NCBI RefSeq assembly: GCF_001618865.1 | Contig: NZ_CP015136.1 | Span: 903,001 to 967,000, forward strand | From: Luteitalea pratensis | Lineage (GTDB): Bacteria; Acidobacteriota; Vicinamibacteria; Vicinamibacterales; Vicinamibacteraceae | Reading direction: 5' to 3' | DNA length: 64,000 bases | In this document: piece by piece, positions 46,906 to 54,259 of the stretch | How the letters are laid out: each line of letters starts with the position of its first letter | Numbering within the stretch: position 1 is the stretch's first letter | Program-made: the position numbers and the translations under genes | Notes under the pieces: model-generated | What the model was told of the DNA's origin: nothing | The model's input: only the letters and a program-made list of their open reading frames with translations | Databases searched by the model: none

Positions 46906-49659
46906 CTACGGTCGGGGAGTCATCGTGAACTGGTATGCGCTGCCGGCTGTGAACGGCTTACGCGAGGCGTTCGGGAACGTCGCGCGTCCTTTCAGTTCCA
47001 GCATCTCGACGTCCACCGTGCCTTCATGCACGCGAAGCATGACGCTGAGGTCCCGCAGATCCTGTCCTGTGCCGGTGACGCTGTACTCGCCCATGGCCCG
47101 CCCCGTGGACCAGGGAAACCGCCCAGGCCGCGGGGCGATGATCATGCGCTTGGTGACCGCGGAGTAGTGGAAGCCGGTCAGCGCCAGGATGGCCGCCCAA
47201 CTCGCCATCGCGCGTGCGTAGTGGTGGCCGCACTCGGCCTCGTCGAACGGGTTGCGGTGCAGCCCGTCGTAACGAGCCCGGATCATGCCGATACAGGTGA
47301 GGCCCTCGGCCTCGAGCCCTTCGTAGAGCATGCCCACGGCCGCCGCATATTCGAATCCAGTCATTACCTCCGTGAAGTACGGGAACGGGTTCTCGGGCCG
47401 GCCCTTCGGATAGCTGGCCATCAGCAACGCCGCGTCGTCGCCCATCGCGAACACGCGCATGTTGTTGAAGTGCGCATGCATGTCGCCCCGCAGGTTGTAC
47501 TTCAGGATGCTCTGCAGGGTGGTCCGGGCGTGCGCGGGATCGACGAGGGAGCCGAGGCGACACACGCGGGCCATGAACTGGCCGACGAGTTGATCGACCA
47601 GGCACCCCTGCGCGAGCTGGAACTCGGGCCTGGTCGGATCCTTCGCGCCCATCCCCACGAGCAGGCTCGGCGCGACGGCCGCCGCACTCGACGGCGGCCG
47701 TACCTGGTGTTCGTAGTACTCGCCGTTGAACAGGTTCCCGTCAATCCAGGTGCGACCACGTTCGTAGAGCGAGTGGCATGTCCGCGCGAAGTCGGCGTCG
47801 CCGACGTGTTGCGCCATCTCCTCGGCCGCGCGCAGCGCTCCGAGATACCACAGGCCCATCTGCGGATTCGGGCCGTAGTACTCGACGTCCATCGTGTTGT
47901 GCTGGCAGCCTTCCATGACGCCGTCGCGGTCGGCGTCCCAGCCGCCGGCAATCCAGCAGAACTCCACCGCGCGACGCACCGCTGGCCACAGGCGCCGAAG
48001 GTCGGCGTCGCGCCCCGACAACTGCCAGTCGCGATGGATCTTCATGATGCAACCCATCTGGCCGTCGGCCGCGGCCTTGCCGAAGGCGCGTCCGCGCGCG
48101 AGGGGCAGGTGCACGCGGAAGCTCATCATGCCCTGCTCGTCGGTGGCGTGGCCGAACTCCACCTCGCGCATCGACCAGGCGAGATCGCCGAAGAGAAAGG
48201 CCGTCGCTTGCTCGTAGTTCCAGACGTGCGTACACGAGCCATGGCAGCAGCCCTGCGTGTCCGCGATCCCTTCCCAGCCGAACAAGGTGCCGTCGGGCGT
48301 GCGGAAGCACGTCTGGGTGCGCAGCGTACTGACGTTGAAGAGCGCAGCCTCCTTCACCTGCGGCGGCAGGTCGCTGCCGCAGACGGTGTTGACGAACCTG
48401 GCGGTCCGCGCCTGCAGCGATTGGAGCTGCGGCACTTCACGGGCCAGTACGTCCCAGGCATCGGTGTAACGCGTCGTGTAATGGTTACCGATACGGTCGT
48501 CGCCGGATGGCGGCGTGGCCGGCGTCCACGTGTAGCGGTTGGGGAAGTGCCATGCCAGCAGCATGGTGATCTCGCGCGTCCCCCCAGCGGGCACCTCGAG
48601 CTTCACGGCGAGCGAGGCGACAGGCGTATCCACTTTCGGGTCGCCCTCGCGCGCGTCGATCGCACCGTCGGCGGAGAAGTCGTCCCAGAAGTCGAGCAGC
48701 GGGACCCCCCAGCGCGGCTGGACCCACGATGCGCGTCGCGTCACGCCGGTGGTTGCCGTGGTCGCCAGCGCGATGGTGCCGAAGGCCTCGTGCAGCGGCT
48801 CGACGCCGCCGGAGGTCATGAAGATGCCGGCCAGGCTGTCACCATCACGCAGGGCGTTGCGGTTCTGCTTGGCGCCGACGTACTGCCGATCGCCTTTCCA
48901 GTCCTTCCGCGTCTCCGAGCCGTCGACACCGATGAAGTTGGGCAGGGTGGCGCAGACCGCAGCGCTCACCGCCATCGTCGAGGCATTGCGCAGTTCGACG
49001 GTGATGGCGGCAAGGGGGATGCTGCTCGCCTCGGCATCGGTCGGCACCAACGGGTTGAACGCCTTGAGGTGCACTTCGATGGGAACGTCGGGATCAGTGA
49101 GCACGACCCGGCCGAACGGATACGCCGTCGCGAACGACGCGTTGCGGAAGCGCGGCAGGTTCAGGTTGGGGCCAGGGGCACCATGGCTGCCTTCGTACTG
49201 GTCGGCATCCACCGGACCTTCGAGCACGCGGCACACCGCCGGCTCCGTGCCACGTTGCGCGTACAGCGCGAAGAACGGCGCCGCGCCTGCGAACACCGGC
49301 ACGAAGCCCTTGCCGGGGCGGTTCATCACTTCCCAGTCGCGCAGGTCGCCGCGGCCGCCGAGAGACACGGTGCCCGTACCGATACCGCCCAACGGCAGTG
49401 CGATGCGCGCCAGGTGATCACGGTCATAGACGCGCAGCGACGGCCACGCCAGGTCGCCCGTCAGGCGTGCCGTCTCCGCCGCACGCACCTGCATCGCACT
49501 CGCCAACTGGTCGGCCTCGGTCGCGCCGCTGGCCGAGACAGGCGGTGCCGCGGCGCTGGTCAGCCCGAGTCCCACCAGCCGAACGAAATCGCGCCGGTCG
49601 ACCTTCGGTGTGCAGTTCCCGCCTGGACAGCAGTCGTCATCACTCATTGGTCGCACCAT
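46906..49659 (-). CDS. Tat-exported GH116 glycosidase (glucosylceramidase/beta-glucosidase type)
   Basis: A 917-residue protein with a twin-arginine signal (VDRRDFVRLVGLGLTSAA). The GH116 N-terminal domain shows IALPLGGIGTGTVSLGGRGD; the catalytic (alpha/alpha)6 domain has HGSCTHVWNYEQATAFLF and the region CQHNTMDVEYYGPNPQMGLW with the likely acid/base Asp. GFHYSAVTKRM and the C-terminal beta strand set complete the family. Members hydrolyse beta-glucosides, beta-xylosides or N-acetyl-glucosaminides. Export suggests a role in polysaccharide use. A second ATG at 49647 is also possible. Confidence 0.9.
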   Translation of the reverse strand: MVRPMSDDDCCPGGNCTPKVDRRDFVRLVGLGLTSAAAPPVSASGATEADQLASAMQVRAAETARLTGDLAWPSLRVYDRDHLARIALPLGGIGTGTVSLGGRGDLRDWEVMNRPGKGFVPVFAGAAPFFALYAQRGTEPAVCRVLEGPVDADQYEGSHGAPGPNLNLPRFRNASFATAYPFGRVVLTDPDVPIEVHLKAFNPLVPTDAEASSIPLAAITVELRNASTMAVSAAVCATLPNFIGVDGSETRKDWKGDRQYVGAKQNRNALRDGDSLAGIFMTSGGVEPLHEAFGTIALATTATTGVTRRASWVQPRWGVPLLDFWDDFSADGAIDAREGDPKVDTPVASLAVKLEVPAGGTREITMLLAWHFPNRYTWTPATPPSGDDRIGNHYTTRYTDAWDVLAREVPQLQSLQARTARFVNTVCGSDLPPQVKEAALFNVSTLRTQTCFRTPDGTLFGWEGIADTQGCCHGSCTHVWNYEQATAFLFGDLAWSMREVEFGHATDEQGMMSFRVHLPLARGRAFGKAAADGQMGCIMKIHRDWQLSGRDADLRRLWPAVRRAVEFCWIAGGWDADRDGVMEGCQHNTMDVEYYGPNPQMGLWYLGALRAAEEMAQHVGDADFARTCHSLYERGRTWIDGNLFNGEYYEHQVRPPSSAAAVAPSLLVGMGAKDPTRPEFQLAQGCLVDQLVGQFMARVCRLGSLVDPAHARTTLQSILKYNLRGDMHAHFNNMRVFAMGDDAALLMASYPKGRPENPFPYFTEVMTGFEYAAAVGMLYEGLEAEGLTCIGMIRARYDGLHRNPFDEAECGHHYARAMASWAAILALTGFHYSAVTKRMIIAPRPGRFPWSTGRAMGEYSVTGTGQDLRDLSVMLRVHEGTVDVEMLELKGRATFPNASRKPFTAGSAYQFTMTPRP

Positions 49660-50021
49660 TGGAAATGCCGGAATGCCGCGAATGCCGAAATGTCGAAACC
49701 AATCAATTCAAGACTCAAGGCCGAAGGCCGAAGCCCGAAGGCCGAAGGCCGCGCTCATCGTCAGGCCACTCTGAGTGTAGCGGCCGGACTTGTCCGGCCG
49801 ACAGGTGATCGTCGGACCCGTGATCCATGGCGCCAGCGCCACCGGTAGTCACGATGTGCGGTCCGGGCAGGCTGCAGCCAGCAGGCCGTAGGCGGTGAAT
49901 ATCCTTGGAGTCCGACGGCTACACCTGTATCTCTGCACCGTTGCCGGTTCCGGTTCCGGTTCCGGTTCCCGGTTCCCGGTGCCCGGTGCCCGGTTCCCGT
50001 CTCCCGTCTCCCGTCCGCGTT
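49660..50021. repeat. Repeat-rich intergenic stretch
   Basis: There is no gene here. It contains AATGCCG-type words (49669-49690), a five-unit AAGGCCG heptamer array (49717-49751), GTGTAG followed by the hairpin CGGCCGGAC-TT-GTCCGGCCG (49781-49800), one half of another hairpin (GAGTCCGACGGCTACAC, 49908-49924) and a hexamer array of GGTTCC/CCGGTT then CCCGTCT (about 49940-50015). The stretch separates the GH116 gene from the end of the porin-like gene. Confidence 0.8.
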
Positions 50022-51257
50022 TCAGAACGCAAACCACCACTGCAACGACAACAGGTTGTCACGAGGGTCGTCGGCATCGACGGTCGTGTTGATCATGTAC
50101 TCACCGCGAATCTCGGAACTTCGTCCGAGGCGATACCCGGCGCCGAACTGCCATCGGCGACGGTCGTAGTCCCAGCGCTCCATCTGGCCATTCGATCGCC
50201 GGAGGTCCAGAAAATGGATCGCGTTGTAGCGTGTGGCCACGAACAGGCCCGCCATGATGCGCGCATGACCTTCGACGTAGTACGAGATGTCGCGGGGATC
50301 CCCAGGGGCGCGGAATACCTCCCACCGATTGATCAGCAACTCGCCCCGCACGTCGACGAGGCCTCGTGAATAGGTCGCATCGACGCCGTAGGCCTCCTGG
50401 TCCTGCGTCGGCACGCGCCTGCCCGTGACCGGATCGGTCACGCCCGATCGCATGTACGGACCGTGCGTGTACGACAGACCCAGCTGCACGGCGGGTGAGA
50501 CGCGGTACCGGACCTGACCGACTGCCGACGGACCGGCGGGTGCCTCGGGGCCGAGCGTATCCCAGTCGGAGGGCTCTGACGACGGTGCCGTTGTCGTCAC
50601 GCCACCGGTGGCCGACACGGGCCCCTTCCCGCCGCTCACGGTCAGTGCAATCGGGTAAGGCACGGCCCACACGATCGGCAGGCCGGCGGCGCGAAACGGC
50701 GGACGGTTCTTCCAGGTGAAGATGCCATCCACGGCCGCGGGCACCTCGGTGGGCGAGATCACGGTGCGGTGGTCGTAGGCCAGCGGTGGCCGGATGAACG
50801 GGTCGGCGCTCGTGTGCGCCCGACCCGGATAGCCTCCGAATGGCGAGACGAACTTGCCGCCCTGGATATGGAAGTTCGTGCCCGGCGCCGGTGTCAGGCG
50901 CACGAACGCCTGCTGCAGGTGACCTTGCATGGGGCCGCTCCGAGCCGGTTGGCCGCGATCCAGGCGCAACTCGGTCGACGCGAAGAGTCGGCGCCCCACG
51001 AAGAGGTCGACGAAGAGACTGGCCCGACCCGCGATAAACGGGCTGGTGTCCTCCAGGTGCCACGCCGGGGCGTCCTGCGGCACGAAGCCATCGAGCTCGA
51101 TGCGCACACTCGGCTTCACCTGTACGAGGCCATCCGGCGACACGTACCGCACGCCCATCTCATCGAGCGTCGGGGCGTCGAATACCTGCGCATCGACGCG
51201 CGCAGGAGCCATCGACAACAGCGCGAGGACGAGCAACCGCATGGTTGCGCGCGTCAC
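50022..51257 (-). CDS. Outer-membrane beta-barrel (porin-like) protein
   Basis: A 411-residue protein with a signal peptide (LVLALLSMAPARVDAQ) and alternating beta strands of a barrel, ending in QWWFAF with the terminal aromatic. Strand blocks such as VRYRVSPAVQLGLSYTHG and WQFGAGYRLGRSSEIRGEYM are clear. The GTG start at 51257 overlaps the cyclase stop by four bases and has GAGGAGGG upstream. As the third gene of a cupredoxin/cyclase/barrel operon it may allow passage of the small molecule sensed by the others; that is inference. Confidence 0.8.
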   Translation of the reverse strand: MTRATMRLLVLALLSMAPARVDAQVFDAPTLDEMGVRYVSPDGLVQVKPSVRIELDGFVPQDAPAWHLEDTSPFIAGRASLFVDLFVGRRLFASTELRLDRGQPARSGPMQGHLQQAFVRLTPAPGTNFHIQGGKFVSPFGGYPGRAHTSADPFIRPPLAYDHRTVISPTEVPAAVDGIFTWKNRPPFRAAGLPIVWAVPYPIALTVSGGKGPVSATGGVTTTAPSSEPSDWDTLGPEAPAGPSAVGQVRYRVSPAVQLGLSYTHGPYMRSGVTDPVTGRRVPTQDQEAYGVDATYSRGLVDVRGELLINRWEVFRAPGDPRDISYYVEGHARIMAGLFVATRYNAIHFLDLRRSNGQMERWDYDRRRWQFGAGYRLGRSSEIRGEYMINTTVDADDPRDNLLSLQWWFAF

Positions 51258-53017
51258 GCACGGCCCTCCTCAGCCCGGTCCACGAGGCCGCTCACGAGGT
51301 AGGGCATGACCGCCACGGAGAAGCCCTTGCTGATCCGCGACGGCTGTTGGGTCGCGATCACGTAGGCGGCCACTTCCCGATAGGTGGCTTCGCCGATGAG
51401 CACTTCGCCCGGGCCGGCCTCCGCGCAGAGCCGGTTGGCGGCATTCACGGACGCTCCCAACACCGTGTAGTTCAGTCGTCGCGCCGATCCCATGTTGCCG
51501 GCGACCGCCTGGCCCGTGTTGACACCGATCCCGATGGTGAACGGCGCCTCGCCGCGTTGCTGCCGCGTGCGGTCGACGGCCGCGGTCACGTCGCGCAGCC
51601 TCAGGGCCGCCCGCACGGCCCGCAGCGCATGCGTCGGGTCGGCCATCGGCGCACCGAATACGGCCATCACGCTGTCGCCGACGTACTTGTCCACGATGCC
51701 GCCCTCCTCGGCGATCACGGTGGCCGCGAGTTCGAGCCACTCGTTGAGCATGCCGATGACCTGCTCCGGCGGCAGGTGCTCGGTCAGCGTCGTGAACCCC
51801 CGCACGTCGGCAAACAGCGTCGTCACCTGCCGCGTCTCGCCGCCGAGGCGCAGGTCGCCCTTCAGCAGTTCCGCCGCCACGTCCGGCGACACCACGAGGT
51901 CGAGCAGGCTGCGGTAGCGTTGCTTCAGCAGGAGGCCCTCGATCATCCCGTTGAACGCGGCGGCGAGCGTGCCGAGCTCGTCGCGGTGTGGCACCTCGAC
52001 GTGGAAGTCGTAGTCGCCCCGGCCGACGCGCTCGGTGGCGCCCACGAGCGTCCGGATGGGCGCCGTCAACTGCGTCGACAACACCGCACCGAGTAGCAGC
52101 GCGAGCAGCAGCGCGGTAGCGGCAGCGATCACCTCCACCCGGCGGATCCGCTCGAACGGCGTCAGGACGTCGTCGAGGGGCACGGCAATCACGGCTGCGA
52201 CCGGGCCCGCGGCGGGGAGGGGCGTGGACACCAGTGCCATCCGCCGCCCCTCACGTGTCACGTACGCCGGCGCGCTGGCCCGCGCTGTCTCGATCATCCT
52301 CGCGGCAAGCGCGGTGTCGCGGGCGCCAGGACTCGCCGCCAGGCAGGTCGTCGCCGCGAAGCAGACGTCCGCGTCCACGATCGTGCTCAGGCGGGACGCG
52401 ACCTCGTCGTCGACGACGAAGCCGATCGTCAGGCTGCCCACAGGCTCCTCGAAGAGCGTCAGCGCGCGCGCCAGCACGAGGAACAGCCGCCCCTCTTCGA
52501 GCCGGTAGCCACTCGCCGTGCCCTCGTGGCTGGCCGCCGCTCGTCGAGAGAGGTCGTCTTGCCTCGCATCGGCGATGCGGGTGCCGTCAAGCAGCGTGAG
52601 CACCGGGCGGCCCTGCGTGTCGTTGAATCGCACCAGGCCTTCGCGCAACTCCGCGAGTTCGAGCTCGTACTTCACCTGGTCGGCGAACTCCCGATCGTCG
52701 CCGCCATTCACCGCCGAGTCGAGCGCCGCGACAATGCGGATGGAACTGCTGACACGGAGCACGAGCCGCTCCAGTTCCGCACGCCGCAACCGCTCCACCT
52801 CCGCGAGCGCCCGACGTGTCTGTTCGGCCCGCTGCTGCACGACCCACGCAACCTGTCGCTGGGTCTGGTATCCGACCACGAGGAGGCTGCTCAGGCCGAG
52901 CAAACTGACGCTGCCCACCAGTGCGGCGAGCAACCGGGCACGGAAGCTGACGTCGCGGAGCGGTCGCCGCAGCTTGTCGCCGAATGGCTCCCGGTGCGTC
53001 GTCGGCGGCGCGGTCAC
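51254..53017 (-). CDS. Membrane-bound class III adenylate cyclase with HAMP
   Basis: A 587-residue protein. A first membrane helix (about 26-50), an extracytoplasmic sensor domain with a helical start (50-290), a second helix (about 293-315), a HAMP linker (315-366) and a class III cyclase domain (about 395-570) are visible. Metal-binding Asp404 (LFADVRGFT) and Asp448 (DKYVGDSVM), the substrate residues Lys444 and Thr518 (NYTVLG) and the transition-state pair Asn525/Arg529 are present, so cAMP synthesis is likely. The GTG at 53017 overlaps the cupredoxin stop (GTGA). The longer frame upstream lies inside that gene. Confidence 0.9.
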   Translation of the reverse strand: MTAPPTTHREPFGDKLRRPLRDVSFRARLLAALVGSVSLLGLSSLLVVGYQTQRQVAWVVQQRAEQTRRALAEVERLRRAELERLVLRVSSSIRIVAALDSAVNGGDDREFADQVKYELELAELREGLVRFNDTQGRPVLTLLDGTRIADARQDDLSRRAAASHEGTASGYRLEEGRLFLVLARALTLFEEPVGSLTIGFVVDDEVASRLSTIVDADVCFAATTCLAASPGARDTALAARMIETARASAPAYVTREGRRMALVSTPLPAAGPVAAVIAVPLDDVLTPFERIRRVEVIAAATALLLALLLGAVLSTQLTAPIRTLVGATERVGRGDYDFHVEVPHRDELGTLAAAFNGMIEGLLLKQRYRSLLDLVVSPDVAAELLKGDLRLGGETRQVTTLFADVRGFTTLTEHLPPEQVIGMLNEWLELAATVIAEEGGIVDKYVGDSVMAVFGAPMADPTHALRAVRAALRLRDVTAAVDRTRQQRGEAPFTIGIGVNTGQAVAGNMGSARRLNYTVLGASVNAANRLCAEAGPGEVLIGEATYREVAAYVIATQQPSRISKGFSVAVMPYLVSGLVDRAEEGRA

Positions 53018-53751
53018 GGCGCGAGGGTCACGGTTGCCGTGCCACCCTCGGGAATCTGCACGTCTGCCTGCGCGCGCCTGTCGAACGTTTCCACGACGAC
53101 GCGATATCGGCCAGCCGGCACCTCGTCGAACTGGAAGCGTCCGCTTTCCTGTACCACGGCATGGAACGGATTCTCGACCACGAGAATCCCCGCGCGCATC
53201 CACTTGTGGACCTCGCACAGCACCTTGACGTAACCGGGCTTGTCGAAGACGACGGTCTTGGTCTCGCCCTTGGGGTAGCGGCCCAGGTCGAAGCGCCTCG
53301 CACGCGAGTACGAGAAGACGTTGTGGAAGAGCGGGTCACCGTTCGGGAAGCTCACCGTGGCGCCCACGGGGACGACGACCAGTTCGGGGCGGAAGGCTTC
53401 GCCGCGCTGCGCCAGTTCCGGTCGTGCCGACGTTCGCGGCGGCGCGCCGGGCACGGGACCGGCGATGTAGACGACGGCGGGGACGTCCTGCACGTCGCGG
53501 CTCTCGCCGGTGGAGGATTGGTAACGGTCTGTCGTGCGCGTGGCGCGCCTGCCGGGCAAGGTCACGGTCCCCTCGAGGCGTCCGACGGCAGCAGTGGGCC
53601 GCGTGGAGAAGGCTGGTGGGGCAGCCGCGAGGGCCGTCGCGATGGCGTCAGCGGCGGCTGAGCCGGGCCGAACGTGACACACCAGCACCAGTGTCGCGAG
53701 CAGGGCCCGCCAGGGCCGAACGGTGCGATGAGGGCTCGGTGGTAGCCGCAT
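53014..53751 (-). CDS. Exported cupredoxin (blue-copper) protein with carboxypeptidase-regulatory tail
   Basis: A 245-residue protein with a signal peptide (WRALLATLVLVCHVRPGSA). It has a plastocyanin-like domain with copper ligands His143 (PLFHNVF), Cys179, His182 and Met185 (CEVHKWM), followed by a small CarboxypepD_reg-like domain (QFDEVPAGRYRVVVETFDRR). Similar proteins were called methylamine-utilisation-like. The stop overlaps the cyclase GTG. An electron-transfer or copper-sensing function is plausible. Confidence 0.85.
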   Translation of the reverse strand: MRLPPSPHRTVRPWRALLATLVLVCHVRPGSAAADAIATALAAAPPAFSTRPTAAVGRLEGTVTLPGRRATRTTDRYQSSTGESRDVQDVPAVVYIAGPVPGAPPRTSARPELAQRGEAFRPELVVVPVGATVSFPNGDPLFHNVFSYSRARRFDLGRYPKGETKTVVFDKPGYVKVLCEVHKWMRAGILVVENPFHAVVQESGRFQFDEVPAGRYRVVVETFDRRAQADVQIPEGGTATVTLAP

Positions 53752-53976
53752 GTGGCCGGGTGGCGGGTCGCGGGAGGGGGCGCGACAGCGCAGATGCTAG
53801 CAGAGCGGCAGGGAGGCAAGGGGAAATGCCGGGATGCCGAATGCCCGGGACTGCCGAATTGTCAGGCACTTGTCGCACCGAAGCCGCCAGGCGAAGGGAG
53901 ATGAGGGGCTGTGATAGACTTCGAATTCTGTGCGTGGCGCCCAGCGGTCACATGGGTACCTCGCATCAGCCCCTAA

Positions 53977-54053
53977 GCGCCCTTAGCTCAGCTGGATAGA
54001 GCGTCTGGCTACGAACCAGGAGGTCGCACGTTCGAATCGTGCAGGGCGCACCA
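53977..54053 (+). tRNA. tRNA-Arg (anticodon ACG)
   Basis: The acceptor stem GCGCCCT/AGGGCGC, D-arm AGCTCAGCTGGATAGAGC, anticodon arm CTGG-CTACGAA-CCAG with ACG in the loop, T-arm TTCGAATC and an encoded CCA are all present. ACG is probably edited to ICG by TadA, whose gene lies 3.2 kb away. Confidence 0.95.
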
Positions 54054-54089
54054 CTCCTCACTTCGTTCGTCGTAATGCGCCCTGCACGA
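54037..54089. repeat. Inverted copy of the tRNA-Arg 3' end
   Basis: TCGTGCAGGGCGCA at the 3' end of the tRNA (54037-54050) is followed 25 bases later by its exact inverse complement TGCGCCCTGCACGA (54076-54089). The 14-bp stem could be a terminator or processing structure; it could also be a relic of integration at the tRNA. Bases 54090-54236 show nothing else I recognise. Confidence 0.6.
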
Positions 54090-54242
54090 GTTCAGCTGCG
54101 GGCGCCTCGCGCTGCGCGCTCTGCGCCCCGCAGTCGAATCGTCGGTCCGGCCACACGACTTGCGCCGTTCGCGCTCGGCGTCCTGCCGTCGAACCGCCGG
54201 TGTGGCGCACGCTCACCGTCTGCCGACCGCCAGGTCGTGTAG

Positions 54243-54259
54243 CCGTCGGAGTCCGACGG
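54243..54259. repeat. Hairpin element next to DUF2235 gene end
   Basis: GTGTAG followed by CCGTCGGA-G-TCCGACGG. It directly adjoins the stop of the DUF2235 gene and could be its terminator. Confidence 0.75.

Noticed and set aside
46684-49848. A 1054-codon open frame on the plus strand
   Set aside because: It lies antisense to the clearly conserved GH116 gene and part of the fungalysin promoter; composition is that of a shadow frame.
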